DNA of 64,000 nt from Methylobacterium radiodurans (GTDB taxonomy: Bacteria > Pseudomonadota > Alphaproteobacteria > Rhizobiales > Beijerinckiaceae): positions 4,975,001-5,039,000 of the forward strand of contig NZ_CP029551.1 of the NCBI RefSeq assembly GCF_003173735.1, given 5' to 3'. The translations under genes were made by a program, and so were the position numbers. The notes under the pieces are model-generated. The model did not search any database and was not told where the DNA came from. It worked only from the letters and a program-made list of their open reading frames with translations. The stretch's first letter is position 1. Every line of letters starts with the position of its first letter. This document shows positions 12,586 to 21,475 of the stretch, one piece after another.

Positions 12586-13458
12586 ATGACGCTCGCCTCC
12601 CTGTCCCTCGTCGTCCTCGCGTCTTTCCTGCATGCCGGCTGGAACCTGCTGGCCAAGCGCGCCGCCCCGCTCGGCCCGCTCTTCGTCTTCGCCTACAACC
12701 TCGTCGCCTTCGTCGCCTACGCGCCCTGGGTGGTCTGGCACCTCGCCAACGGCGGCGCTGCCTGGACCTGGGCGGGTGCCGCCATCGTCGGCCTGAGCGG
12801 GCTCATCCATCTGGCCTATAGCCTCTGCCTCCAGCGCGGCTACCAAGTGGCGGACCTCTCGGTCGTCTATCCTGTCGCGCGGGGCACGGGGCCGATGCTG
12901 TCGAGCCTCGGGGCGATCCTCGTCCTCGGCGAGCTGCCCTCGGGCCGGGCGCTCGCCGGACTGGCCCTGGTGGTCGCCGGCATCGGCCTCATCGCGACGC
13001 AGGGGCGGCTCGCCGCCTTCCGCGGGCCCGGCGGCGCGGCGGGCGTCCAGTGGGGGACGGCAACGGGCGGCCTGATCGCCACCTACACCGTGGTCGATGC
13101 GTACGCGGTGAAATCGCTCGGCATCGCGCCCGTGGTCCTCGACTGGTGCAACAACCTGCTGCGCTTCGTCCTCCTGGCGCCCCTGGTGCTCGCCGACCCG
13201 CGCCGCGCCTGGGCGGCGATGCGGGGCTACCGGCTGGTGGCGCTCGGCGTCGGGCTGATGTCGCCGCTCTCCTACATCCTGGTCCTGGCGGCGCTCGACG
13301 GCGGCGCGCCGCTGAGCATCGTCGCGCCGATGCGCGAGATGTCGATGATGGTGGGCGCCGTGCTGGGCATGATCGTCCTGCGCGAGGCGGCAGGCCCCTG
13401 GCGCCTCGCCGGCTGCGCGGTGCTGATCGGCGGGGTTATCCTGCTCTCATCGGCCTGA
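12586..13458 (+). CDS. EamA/DMT-family transporter
   Basis: A 290-residue inner-membrane protein with about ten hydrophobic helices in two repeated halves, as expected for EamA (DMT superfamily) permeases. The ends of the halves are visible (ILVLGELPSGRALAGLALVVAGIGLIATQG and VLGMIVLREAAGPWRLAGCAVLIGGVILL), each with the helix-E-helix pattern. Such proteins export or import small metabolites; the substrate cannot be read from the sequence. No coupled genes are present. The ATG at 12586 puts the first helix (LASLSLVVLASFLHAGWNLLA) at the N-terminus. Confidence 0.88.
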   Translation: MTLASLSLVVLASFLHAGWNLLAKRAAPLGPLFVFAYNLVAFVAYAPWVVWHLANGGAAWTWAGAAIVGLSGLIHLAYSLCLQRGYQVADLSVVYPVARGTGPMLSSLGAILVLGELPSGRALAGLALVVAGIGLIATQGRLAAFRGPGGAAGVQWGTATGGLIATYTVVDAYAVKSLGIAPVVLDWCNNLLRFVLLAPLVLADPRRAWAAMRGYRLVALGVGLMSPLSYILVLAALDGGAPLSIVAPMREMSMMVGAVLGMIVLREAAGPWRLAGCAVLIGGVILLSSA

Positions 13459-13474
13459 CGCGGCCGTCCGGAGT

Positions 13475-13909
13475 TCAGGCCGCGGGCCGCCTCTCCAGCT
13501 TCGCGAGCTCCACCGCCGCGCGCAGCTCGATCTCGGCCATCAGCCCGTCGAGGCGCGGGTCGCCTGAGGCGCTTGAGCGCTCGGCGAGCCGCCCGGCGAT
13601 GGCGCGCAGGTCCTGCGCGGCCACCCGCCCGCCGAGGAGCGCGGCCTTCAGACGGTCGAGCCCGTCGAGGAGATCGTGTCCGCGGCGCACGCTACGGCGG
13701 CGGCGCTCCTGCGGTGTATCGGCCTCCGTCTGCAGCATCAGCACGGCGTCGAGTCCCGCGAGCGTCGCCGCGCCAGCGGTGCCGGCTGTCGCGCCGGCCC
13801 GCGCGGCACCCGCATGCGCCTCCAGGTTGAAGCGGGCGGCCCCCTCCGCCCGGCGCGTCGTCGCCGGGGCGGACAGGGCGGGGAGACCGGTGCGGGGATC
13901 GACGCGCAT
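13475..13909 (-). CDS. fliX: Flagellar assembly regulator FliX
   Basis: A 144-residue protein matching FliX of Caulobacter and relatives: a basic, low-complexity N-terminus (MRVDPRTGLPALSAPATTRRAEGAARF), the signature LAGLDAVLMLQ..DTPQERRRRSVRRGHDLLDGLDRLKAALL, and a helical C-terminus. FliX couples assembly of the early flagellar basal body to the sigma-54 activator FlbD in Caulobacter. The gene is divergent from flgI, the arrangement known from other alphaproteobacteria, which supports the call. The substrate-recognition region is intact and the length is normal for the family. Confidence 0.88.
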   Translation of the reverse strand: MRVDPRTGLPALSAPATTRRAEGAARFNLEAHAGAARAGATAGTAGAATLAGLDAVLMLQTEADTPQERRRRSVRRGHDLLDGLDRLKAALLGGRVAAQDLRAIAGRLAERSSASGDPRLDGLMAEIELRAAVELAKLERRPAA

Positions 13910-14100
13910 CGTCAGGACTACTCCGAACGCGGGGGCGCGTCCTGGTACGAGACAAGACGGTCGGCAGGGTTAAGCGGCAGTAAACGGCCCGGCAGAAGCT
14001 GCCGACCCGGCACGAACGGGACCGGCACCGAGGCCGGCCGCTCGATGCGGGCGTCCGATAAAATCCTTACCGGCCAGATGCTTGCAGGTCGGCATCCTGG

Positions 14101-14116
14101 TGGCACGCGGCTGGCA
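14101..14116 (+). promoter_or_regulatory. Sigma-54 (-24/-12) promoter of flgI
   Basis: TGGCACGCGGCTGGCA matches the sigma-54 consensus TGGCACG-N4-TTGCA with the invariant GG and GC ten bases apart; only one T of the -12 element differs. It lies 37 bases upstream of the flgI ATG, which fits a short leader. Sigma-54 control of rod and ring genes with FlbD/FliX is known in alphaproteobacteria. Confidence 0.75.
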
Positions 14117-14152
14117 ACGGTGAAGCCGGACCCGACCGCCCCGACAGCCGGC

Positions 14153-15286
14153 ATGCACACCTTGCCCCTCCCGCTCCGCTTCCTCACCCGTCTGGTGGCC
14201 GCACTCGCGCTCTCGGTGCTCGGCCTCGCCCAGCCCGCGCTCGCGCTCTCGCGGGTGAAGGACCTCGCGGCGATCGAGGGCGTGCGGCAGAACCAGCTCG
14301 TCGGCTACGGCATCGTGGTCGGCCTCAACGGCACGGGCGACACGCTCAACAACATCCCGTTCACCAAGCAGTCGCTCCAGGCGATGCTGGAGCGGCTCGG
14401 CGTCAACACCCGCGGCGCCACCATGCGGACCCAGAACCTCGCCGCCGTGATGGTGACGGCGAATCTCCCGCCCTTCGCCGCGCAGGGCACGCGCATCGAC
14501 GTCACCGTCTCCTCGCTGGGCGACGCGAAGTCCCTACAGGGCGGCACGCTGCTCGTAACGCCGCTGCTCGGCGCCGACGGCGAGGTCTACGCGCTGGCCC
14601 AAGGGTCGGTGGCCATCGCCGGATTCTCGGCGGAAGGGGACGCGGCCAAGATCACCCGCGGCGTGCCGACGAACGGCCGCATCGCCAACGGCGCCAATAT
14701 CGAGCGCGAGATCGCCTTCAAGCTGAACGACGCGCGGTCGCTGCGCCTGTCGCTTCGCAACCCCGACTTCACCACCTCGAAGCGGATCGCGGCGGCGATC
14801 AACGATTTCATGGGCGCCGACACGGCCGAGCCCACCGATCCGGCCACCGTCACGATCCAGATCCCGCCCCGCTACAACGGCAATATGATCCGACTGATCA
14901 CCGAGGTGGAGCAGCTGAAGGTCGAGCCGGACCAGACCGCGCGGGTCGTGGTCGACGAGCGCTCCGGCATCATCGTGATGGGCCGCGACGTGCGCGTCTC
15001 GACGGTCGCGATCGCGCAGGGCAACCTCACCGTCACCATCACCGAGCAGCCGCAGGTGAGCCAGCCCGCCCCGCTCTCGAACGGCCAGACCGTGGTGGTC
15101 CCGCGCACGGGCGTGAAGGTCGATACCGGCGACGGCAACAAGCTCGCCCTGGTCAAGGAGGGCGTGAGCCTGCGCGAGCTGGTCGACGGCCTCAACGCCT
15201 TGGGCGTCGGCCCGCGCGACCTGATCTCGATCCTCCAGGCTATCAAGGCGGCGGGCGCGCTGCAGGCCGACATCGAGCTGATGTGA
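14153..15286 (+). CDS. flgI: Flagellar P-ring protein FlgI
   Basis: A 377-residue periplasmic P-ring subunit. An N-terminal signal peptide (RFLTRLVAALALSVLGLAQPALA) precedes the conserved start SRVKDLAAIEGVRQNQLVGYGIVVGLNGTGD. Other family segments are MLERLGVNTRG, QNLAAVMVTANLPPFAAQGTRIDVTVSSLGDAKSLQGGTLLVTPL and the C-terminal SLRELVDGLNALGVGPRDLISILQAIKAAGALQADIELM. The length is normal. The ATG at 14153 is chosen because it gives the signal peptide and lies just after the sigma-54 promoter; longer in-frame extensions run through the promoter. It heads an operon with the rod-binding protein and the FlgN-like gene. Confidence 0.96.
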   Translation: MHTLPLPLRFLTRLVAALALSVLGLAQPALALSRVKDLAAIEGVRQNQLVGYGIVVGLNGTGDTLNNIPFTKQSLQAMLERLGVNTRGATMRTQNLAAVMVTANLPPFAAQGTRIDVTVSSLGDAKSLQGGTLLVTPLLGADGEVYALAQGSVAIAGFSAEGDAAKITRGVPTNGRIANGANIEREIAFKLNDARSLRLSLRNPDFTTSKRIAAAINDFMGADTAEPTDPATVTIQIPPRYNGNMIRLITEVEQLKVEPDQTARVVVDERSGIIVMGRDVRVSTVAIAQGNLTVTITEQPQVSQPAPLSNGQTVVVPRTGVKVDTGDGNKLALVKEGVSLRELVDGLNALGVGPRDLISILQAIKAAGALQADIELM

Positions 15287-15317
15287 CTTTTCCCCGGATA
15301 CAGGAGACCGAACCGCC

Positions 15318-15686
15318 ATGCTCCCGCTCGCGACCTTCGCGGCCTCGGCCGCCATCGGTGTCGGCAAGTCCATCGCCTCCTCCATCGCGCAGTCCGCCAG
15401 CCAGTCGAGCGCGCAGCCGAGTGCCCAGTCCGCGGCGAAGCTGCGCAAGACCGCGACCGACTTCGAATCGATGTTCCTCGAATCCTCGCTCGATCGGCTC
15501 ACCCAGTCCGAGGGCACGGACGGGCCGCTCGGCGAGAACGGCACGGGCGGCGGCGTCTACCGCTCGATGCTGACCAAGGAATATGCCGGCCAGATCGTGA
15601 AGAGCGGCGGCGTCGGCATCGCCGATCAGGTGTTTCGCGAGATGATGAAGCTCCAGGGGGCGACGGACGGGGCGGCCCGTGGCTGA
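15318..15686 (+). CDS. FlgJ-type rod-binding protein (CheL-like), no muramidase domain
   Basis: A 122-residue protein with the FlgJ N-terminal rod-binding domain: KLRKTATDFESMFLESSLDRLT followed by GGGVYRSMLTKEYAGQIVKSGGVGIADQVFREMMKLQ. It caps the assembling flagellar rod. The peptidoglycan hydrolase half of enterobacterial FlgJ is absent, as usual in alphaproteobacteria, where the hydrolase is a separate protein. It follows flgI by 31 bases and overlaps the next start by eight bases, so the three genes are one operon. Confidence 0.9.
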   Translation: MLPLATFAASAAIGVGKSIASSIAQSASQSSAQPSAQSAAKLRKTATDFESMFLESSLDRLTQSEGTDGPLGENGTGGGVYRSMLTKEYAGQIVKSGGVGIADQVFREMMKLQGATDGAARG

Positions 15687-16161
15687 TTCCGCCGCAAGCC
15701 CCCTCCCCCGCGTCGCCGACAAGGCGGGCGCCGACGCGCTCGTCGCCTCGGTGAGCGAGGCCATGCAGGCGCTCGAGGCGCTGCTCGCCGCGGAGAGCTG
15801 TGCGGTCGGGACCGGCCGCCTGCGCCAGGGCCTCGCCGATCCGGCCCAGAAGAGCGCGCTCGCGGCGGCCTACGTGCTGCGGCTGGAGGCCGTGAAGGCG
15901 AACGCCGTGGCGCTCGCGCGCTTCGCCCCCGGCGGGCTGGAGCGCCTGCGCGCGGAGCACCGCCGCTTCACCGCCGCGGTCGAGCGCAACCAGACGGTGC
16001 TGGGCACCGCGCGCTCAGTGTCGGAGACCCTGATCAAGTCGCTCGCCGACGATCTCGGCCGGGCCGCTGTTCCGATGACCTACGGCCGTCCCTCGGTCGC
16101 CCCCTCGCCCTACGGACGGGGCGTGCGCAGCGGGCCGCTGATCCTGTCGCGGAATCTGTGA
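15679..16161 (+). CDS. FlgN-like flagellar chaperone
   Basis: A 160-residue, mostly helical protein starting with GTG inside the end of the rod-binding protein gene (eight-base overlap). The helices SVSEAMQALEALLAAESCAVGTGRLRQGLADPAQKSALAAAYVLRLEAVKANA resemble FlgN, the export chaperone for hook-associated proteins, and the position after flgI and the FlgJ-like gene agrees. The C-terminal tail contains TYGRPSVAPSPYGRG, a proline-rich unstructured segment. The assignment rests on context plus weak similarity. Confidence 0.7.
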   Translation: MADSAASPLPRVADKAGADALVASVSEAMQALEALLAAESCAVGTGRLRQGLADPAQKSALAAAYVLRLEAVKANAVALARFAPGGLERLRAEHRRFTAAVERNQTVLGTARSVSETLIKSLADDLGRAAVPMTYGRPSVAPSPYGRGVRSGPLILSRNL

Positions 16162-16196
16162 GCGGCGCGCGCTGAGACGGGCGGCAGAGCCCCCGC

Positions 16197-16610
16197 TCAG
16201 CGATGCCCGCTGCCGACCCGGAGATAGGTGCGCACCGGGCCGAGATCGGTGTCGGTGCGGGTGTCCAGGGCGAAGCGGCCCGCCGCGTCGGGCCTGGCGG
16301 CAGCGCCCGCGCGGTCGGCGCGCAGGTCGAGGCCCGCCGCGACGCGCCCCGAGAGACGAAGGCAGGTCCGGCTGCCGGGCAGGCGGACGAAGCCCGTGCC
16401 CAGCGTCGGGCAGGCTTCCGCGCCGCGCGGCCACGGTACCGCGCGAGGGGGCGCCGCGCGATCGGGCGATTCGAGTTTCGGCAGATCGAGCTTGGGCAAG
16501 TCGAGAGCCGGAAGGGCGAGCGAGGGCCTGTCCTGCGCCGCGGCCGGGCCGGCGAGCAGGACCAGGAGCGCGGCGCATCCGAGCCAGCAAAACGGCGACA
16601 CGAACCCCAT
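16197..16610 (-). CDS. Short porin-like secreted protein
   Basis: A 137-residue protein with a signal peptide (LGCAALLVLLAGPAAAQ) and a repetitive linker with two copies of LDLPKL. It then has CPTLGTGFVRLPGSRTCLRLSGRVAAGLDLRAD, which resembles the N-terminal strand of alphaproteobacterial porins (a Cys-GxGFVxxPGxxTC motif followed by the first beta-strands). It ends after about 60 more residues, so only two or three strands exist. It cannot form a barrel alone. It is either a decayed porin or one of the short porin-N-terminus proteins seen in methylobacteria. It converges on the flagellar operon. Confidence 0.6.
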   Translation of the reverse strand: MGFVSPFCWLGCAALLVLLAGPAAAQDRPSLALPALDLPKLDLPKLESPDRAAPPRAVPWPRGAEACPTLGTGFVRLPGSRTCLRLSGRVAAGLDLRADRAGAAARPDAAGRFALDTRTDTDLGPVRTYLRVGSGHR

Positions 16611-16858
16611 GCGCGGACCTCACGGCGCGAACCTGCTGCGTCCCGCGTCTGAGCCCCTGAAAAGCGGCGGGATCGTGGTGGCCGACACAGGACACGCGAC
16701 GGCGACGCTCGCCGCGTCCGGTGCGAGACCGCGGCCGCGCCTGGGACCGTCCTGTCGGCTCCCTGGCTTTCCACCGCTGAAGCCCGGCGGGCGGCCGTTT
16801 ACGCGCCGTTATCGGGCCTCGCCTAGCATGCTCCACGCGGATCGTCGGGGGAAGGAGC

Positions 16859-17326
16859 ATGCGCGGCAAGCGGACGAGCCTCGTCCATCTGATCTACTTC
16901 TCGCGGTTGAGCCTGTCCTCCGAGCCGCAGCTGCGGACCAGCCAGATCGGCGACATCACCCGCCAGGCGCAGAAGAAGAACGAGTTCTCGGTGATCACCA
17001 GCTTCCTGATGATCGACCAGAGCTTCGCCGTGCAGATCATCGAGGGCGAGCGCACGCTCGTCCAAGAGACCTTCAACCGCATCGCGGAGGACCAGCGCCA
17101 CCGCGACGTGCTCATCTGCGAGTGGCGCGAGATTCCGAAGCGCGAGTTCGTAAACTCGTTCAAGGTCGTGGTCCGCGGGCCGGCCAGCGAGGCCCATTTC
17201 GCCAAGGCGAACCTCACGCCGTCGCTCCAGCGGGGCACGCCGAAGGCGAGCGCGATCCTGGCGCTCGCGACCGCGCTGCAGTCCGACGCCATGTCTAAGC
17301 AGGGCATCGACCACCTGTTCATCTAG
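16859..17326 (+). CDS. BLUF-domain blue-light photoreceptor
   Basis: A 155-residue single-domain BLUF protein that should bind FAD and sense blue light. The key residues are present: the flavin-side Tyr in LIYFSRLS, an Asn in KKNEFSVITSFL and the Gln in FAVQIIEGE, followed by the helix with RIAEDQRHRDV. The segment that normally carries the semi-conserved Trp and Met (RxFxxWxM) reads REFVNSFKV, so both are replaced. No output domain is fused; about 35 residues follow the fold. The next gene is a receiver-only response regulator, a possible partner. Confidence 0.88.
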   Translation: MRGKRTSLVHLIYFSRLSLSSEPQLRTSQIGDITRQAQKKNEFSVITSFLMIDQSFAVQIIEGERTLVQETFNRIAEDQRHRDVLICEWREIPKREFVNSFKVVVRGPASEAHFAKANLTPSLQRGTPKASAILALATALQSDAMSKQGIDHLFI

Positions 17327-17381
17327 TTCGGGTATGGCGGTTCGACTGCCCAGCCCGCGTTCCGAACCCGAGTAGACGCCG

Positions 17382-17840
17382 ATGAGCGAGACCGAGACGC
17401 CTCCGATCCTCGTGGTCGACGACCAGGAAAAGCTCCTGCGCCTCGTGGTGATGCTGATGAACCGCATCGGCTTCCCCGATGTCGAGGGCGTGACCGACGC
17501 CCTCCAGGCGCTCGAGCGCATGCGCGAGCGCCGCTACGCCCTGGTGATCTCGGACCTCGAGATGGAGCCGATGGACGGCATCGCGCTGCTGCGCGAGATT
17601 CGCGCCGACGACGCCCTGATGAACACGCCCTTCATCCTTACGGAGGCCTCCTTCGACTTCGAGGACATCAACGTGGCCCACCAGGCCGGCGCCGACGCAT
17701 TCATCCTGAAGCCCTTCGACATGGCCGTGCTGAAGTCGAAGCTGAAGCAGGTGCTGAACGGCAAGCCGCGCCGGCGCGAGGCGCCGGTCGCGGCCGAGAC
17801 GAGCCTGAGCGTCGACTTCCCGATGCTGGGCAAGTTCTGA
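17382..17840 (+). CDS. Single-domain response regulator, CheY-like
   Basis: A 152-residue receiver protein with acidic residues at VVDDQEK, the phospho-acceptor Asp in VISDLEMEPMDG, the switch Thr in FILTEAS and the conserved Lys in FILKPFD. The C-terminal about 25 residues (RREAPVAAETSLSVDFPMLGKF) are not a known output domain. It probably works by protein contact, for example in motility, since flagellar genes lie about 2 kb upstream. It begins 55 bases after the BLUF gene on the same strand, suggesting joint expression. Confidence 0.9.
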   Translation: MSETETPPILVVDDQEKLLRLVVMLMNRIGFPDVEGVTDALQALERMRERRYALVISDLEMEPMDGIALLREIRADDALMNTPFILTEASFDFEDINVAHQAGADAFILKPFDMAVLKSKLKQVLNGKPRRREAPVAAETSLSVDFPMLGKF

Positions 17841-17862
17841 GGACTCGCCCAGCGGCCCGCCC

Positions 17863-19482
17863 TCAGGCGGCCCGCTTCTGGTAGTCCTTGATGTCGGTGA
17901 AGCGCACGGCCGGGTAGCGCTCCTCCTCGTAGCGCAGCGAGAAGGCGGTGGTGGCCATGAAGACCGGTGCGCCGTCGAGGTCGCGTGCCATGCTGGAGCC
18001 GTGGCTGTCCACGAACTTGTCGAGCTCGGCTTCCGAATCCGACGAGACCCAGCGGCAGACCGTGAAGCGTGAGGTCTCGTAGTCGATCGGCAGGCCGTAC
18101 TCGGCGGCGAGCCGCTCCTTCAAGACGTCGAGCTGCAGCGCGCCGACGACGCCGACGATGGCCTGGGAGCCGTCCTGCGGCAGGAAGACCTGCACCACGC
18201 CCTCCTCGCCCATCTGCTGGAGAGCCTCCTTCAGTTTCTTGGCCTTCATCGCGTCGGTGAGCTTGATCCGGCGTAGGATCTCTGGCGCGAAGCTCGGCAC
18301 GCCCCGGAAGACGATCTCCTCGCCCTCTGTGAGCGTGTCGCCGATGCGCAAGGTCCCGTGGTTGGGGATGCCGACGACGTCGCCCGCATAGGCCTCGTCC
18401 GCGATGGCGCGGTCCTGCGCGAAGAAGAACTGCGGCGCCGAGAGCGAGATCGGCTTGCCGGTGCGCACCAGCCGCGCCTTCATGCCCCGGTTCAGCCGCC
18501 CCGAGCAGACACGCATGAAGGCGATGCGGTCCCGGTGGTTCGGGTCCATGTTCGCCTGGATCTTGAAAACGAAGCCCGTCATCTTCGGCTCGGAGGGCTC
18601 GACGGTGCGCTTGTCGGCGTCCTGCCCGCGCGGCGGCGGTGCGAACCGGCTGAGCCCGTCGATGAGGTCGCGCACGCCGAAGTTGCGCAGAGCCGAGCCG
18701 AAGAAGACGGGGGTGAGGTGCCCCTCGCGGAAGGCCGCGAGGTCGAAGGCCTTCAGCCCGCCCTCGGCGAGTTCCACCTCGTCCCGCCACGCCTGCGCGG
18801 CACCGTCCTCGGTGAGGAGCTCGTCGAAGAGCGCGTCGCCGGGGCCGGAGACGGGGATCGTGCCGGCATCGTCCGCGGCGTCGAGCCGGCGCACCCGGTT
18901 GCCGCCGAGTTCGTAGGTGCCGGCGAAGTTGCGCCCGAGGCCGATCGGCCACGTGACCGGCGCGACATCGAGGGCGAGCGTCTTCTCGATCTCGTCGAGG
19001 AGCTCGAACGGGTCGCGGGCCTCGCGGTCGAGCTTGTTCACGAAGGTGACGATCGGGATGTCGCGTAAGCGGCAGACCTCGAACAGCTTGCGCGTGCGCG
19101 CCTCGATGCCCTTGGCGGCGTCGATCACCATCACGGCCGAATCGACCGCGGTGAGCGTGCGGTAGGTGTCCTCCGAGAAGTCCTCGTGGCCCGGCGTGTC
19201 GAGCAGGTTGAAGACGCAGTCGCCGTACTCGAACGTCATCACCGAGGTGACGACCGAGATACCGCGCTCCTTCTCGATACCCATCCAGTCGGAGCGGGTC
19301 GAGACGCGGTTGCGCTTGGCCTTCACCTCGCCCGCGAGCTGGATGGCGCCGCCGAAGAGCAGGAGCTTCTCGGTCAGCGTGGTCTTGCCGGCATCCGGGT
19401 GGGAGATGATCGCGAAGGTCCGTCGCCGCGCCACGGGATCCTGCTCGGCGGGGTCGGCCTTCGTCTGGGTCTGCATCAGCAT
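17863..19482 (-). CDS. prfC: Peptide chain release factor 3
   Basis: A roughly 540-residue translational GTPase that recycles RF1/RF2 from the ribosome after termination. G motifs are visible: SHPDAGKTTLTEKLL (P-loop), RGISVVTSVMTF (switch I), LLDTPGHEDFSEDTYRTL (DxPGH) and VNKLDREARDP (NKxD). RF3-specific features are EKERGISVVTS and the C-terminal FTVCRWVSSDSEAELDKFVDSHGSSMARDLDGAPVFMA. The length is normal. I take the ATG at 19482; 19476 and an upstream start at 19500 are also possible. It converges on the response regulator. Confidence 0.95.
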   Translation of the reverse strand: MLMQTQTKADPAEQDPVARRRTFAIISHPDAGKTTLTEKLLLFGGAIQLAGEVKAKRNRVSTRSDWMGIEKERGISVVTSVMTFEYGDCVFNLLDTPGHEDFSEDTYRTLTAVDSAVMVIDAAKGIEARTRKLFEVCRLRDIPIVTFVNKLDREARDPFELLDEIEKTLALDVAPVTWPIGLGRNFAGTYELGGNRVRRLDAADDAGTIPVSGPGDALFDELLTEDGAAQAWRDEVELAEGGLKAFDLAAFREGHLTPVFFGSALRNFGVRDLIDGLSRFAPPPRGQDADKRTVEPSEPKMTGFVFKIQANMDPNHRDRIAFMRVCSGRLNRGMKARLVRTGKPISLSAPQFFFAQDRAIADEAYAGDVVGIPNHGTLRIGDTLTEGEEIVFRGVPSFAPEILRRIKLTDAMKAKKLKEALQQMGEEGVVQVFLPQDGSQAIVGVVGALQLDVLKERLAAEYGLPIDYETSRFTVCRWVSSDSEAELDKFVDSHGSSMARDLDGAPVFMATTAFSLRYEEERYPAVRFTDIKDYQKRAA

Positions 19483-19596
19483 GGGGCAAGCTCGGAACAC
19501 CGCGGGTCCGGGCGGGCGGTCGCGGCGGGTTCGATGGTTCTGGGGCGGGTCGTCCGCATGTAAGCCGATCGGGCTCGGAGCGCAAAAGCGGCGCGC

Positions 19597-20340
19597 TCAG
19601 CCGCGGCCGATCCAGGGCATCTGGGTCGCGGCGAGCGTCATGAACTGGACGTTGGCCGCGAGCGGCAGCCCCGCCATGTAGAGGACCGCATCGGCGACGT
19701 GGCGGACATCCATCACGGCCTCGGCCCGGAGGGAGCCGTCGGCCTGCCGCACGCTCTGGGCGAAGCCGCGCGTCATCTCGGTCTCGGCATTGCCGATGTC
19801 GATCTGCCCGCAGGCGATGTCGTAGGGCCGCCCATCCAGGGCCGTGGCCTTCGTCAGCCCGGTGATCGCGTGCTTCGTCGCGGCGTAGGGTGCGGAGTGG
19901 GGACGGGGCACCTGCGCCGAGATCGAGCCGTTGTTGATGATGCGCCCGCCCCGCGGCTCTTGCGCCTTCATCAGGCGGAAGGCGGCGCGGGTGCACAGGA
20001 AGGCACCGGTAAGATTCGTGTCGAGGCTCGCGCGCCAGTCGGCCAACGCGATCTCGTCGATGGCGGCGGCCCGCGGGAAGATGCCCGCATTGTTGAACAG
20101 CACGTCGACGCGGCCGAACGCCTCTCGTGTGTGCGCGAAGAGGCGATCGACCTCGGCCTCGACCGCGACGTCGGCCTCGACGACGAGCGTCTCGCCCTCT
20201 ACTTCCCGCGCGACGGCCTCAAGGGAGGCTCGGCGCCGGCCGCTGAGTACGACGTGGTACCCGTTGGCGCCGAGCGCCATCGCGACGGCGCGCCCAATCC
20301 CGGATCCGGCCCCGGTGATCACTGCGATCCGTGCGCCCAT
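19597..20340 (-). CDS. Short-chain dehydrogenase/reductase
   Basis: A 247-residue classical SDR. The nucleotide-binding motif is [12 protein letters not shown], followed by the NNAG motif ([12 protein letters not shown]), the catalytic Ser in [10 protein letters not shown] and the active-site pair YAATKHA. The Arg in SGRRRAS after the second strand suggests NADP(H). The substrate is unknown. It lies just before tRNA-Gln on the opposite strand and is the last core gene before the island. The ATG at 20340 starts the Rossmann fold with only a few leading residues, as usual. Confidence 0.88.
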   Translation of the reverse strand: MGARIAVITGAGSGIGRAVAMALGANGYHVVLSGRRRASLEAVAREVEGETLVVEADVAVEAEVDRLFAHTREAFGRVDVLFNNAGIFPRAAAIDEIALADWRASLDTNLTGAFLCTRAAFRLMKAQEPRGGRIINNGSISAQVPRPHSAPYAATKHAITGLTKATALDGRPYDIACGQIDIGNAETEMTRGFAQSVRQADGSLRAEAVMDVRHVADAVLYMAGLPLAANVQFMTLAATQMPWIGRG

Positions 20341-20425
20341 GCCCGTCGTCCTCGACCGAAGAAGCCGTGCGCTGCATAGCTGTTGCCACGGGCCCGTTCC
20401 AGGGCTAGAGAGCGCCGTCCGCCGT

Positions 20426-20500
<75 letters not shown>

Positions 20501-20541
20501 AACTTCCGAAGCGCTTCAACAGCTTGCGGAGCGAGACATTT

Positions 20542-20570
20542 TCGATACACCGGAACAGACGGTGTATCGA
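20542..20570. repeat. Perfect 11-bp inverted repeat near the tRNA end
   Basis: TCGATACACCG, a seven-base loop, then CGGTGTATCGA, starting 42 bases after tRNA-Gln. There is no T tract, so it is a poor terminator. It may be a recombinase or excisionase binding site, or a weak tRNA terminator. Confidence 0.6.
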
Positions 20571-20879
20571 CGACGCACAAGAGTCGGCACAGGGGCTTAT
20601 AAGTGCGAGAGCTGCTGGCCAATCTCCCGATGCGACAGCCTGCCACGCCCCTCTTAGTTAAGTCGTGCGGCCAGCATCAAGGCTCGCACGTTTGTCGCGT
20701 CGTACTCCACACCCTCGTCGATGACGCGGACCGAGGACAACCGGACCGCCACCCGCTCGAAATAGCTTTGTTCTAGCAGCAGACCTGCTTGGACACGGAA
20801 GCCCTATGGCTGCAATCGCGGAAGCTTCCCACACTGACCCTGCACTAAATTAGAACTTGGACCACCGCGTGGGGGCCGA

Positions 20880-21040
20880 TCAGCCACCGTACACCTTGCG
20901 CCATCGGTAATAGCTTTGCTCGGAGATCTCCGCCTCCTGAGCTGAGCCAAAGCCAAACTCTTGCCCTGGGCGGTCTGCACCTCGATCTGGCGCAGCTTCA
21001 GCACGACCTGCTCCGCGCTCGTCTTCTGTCCTCGTCGCAT
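20880..21040 (-). pseudogene. IS3-family transposase orfA fragment, frameshifted
   Basis: Starts with an IS3 orfA helix-turn-helix N-terminus (MRRGQKTSAEQVVLKLRQIE, then VQTAQGKSLALA). After that the frame shifts, and in the shifted frame the expected continuation reads QEAEISEQSYYRWRKVYGG before a stop. Only about 50 residues of orfA remain; orfB and the terminal inverted repeats are not present. It is a dead insertion-sequence remnant and marks past mobile activity at the island end. Confidence 0.75.
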
Positions 21041-21475
21041 GTCCGACTCCTTCGGTCCTAGCTGATCCTCTCGATCAGCCCGGTCCAAAGCCACCAGCCG
21101 GTCACGTCAGGTTTTGGCACGGACCTCCAATCTTATGATGCCTGCACCTCTCATAGGAATGGCCGTTCAGACATCCGCGCGCCTTGAGCAATGCCGCATG
21201 CCGGGACCGAACATTTAGTGCCTCGACCTCGTTGCCGCCCAACCGCCAAATCGTCGTGTATGAGCCGTCCCAGCGCTCATCGTGATCCGAGATGGATCGG
21301 ACTGGGATGTGCGCGCACCGGCATGAAATTGGAAATTATGTACTTTCGAGATCCTTACCAGCATATCAGACTGCCCCGAAGCGGACCCCCTTCGCGCCCG
21401 CTTTGAAGCATTCGGCACCCTAAGGGACGATCATTCTACTGGCACGCCGCGGCCATTTCGACCGCGGCGCCCGGT

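Larger units (their letters stand above)
20501..21475. other. Island left end: non-coding with remnants
   Basis: No intact gene. The stretch holds a perfect inverted repeat (20,542-20,570) and an IS3-family remnant (20,880-21,040), both listed separately. GC is lower than in the flanking core. The rest shows no motif I recognise. Confidence 0.6.
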
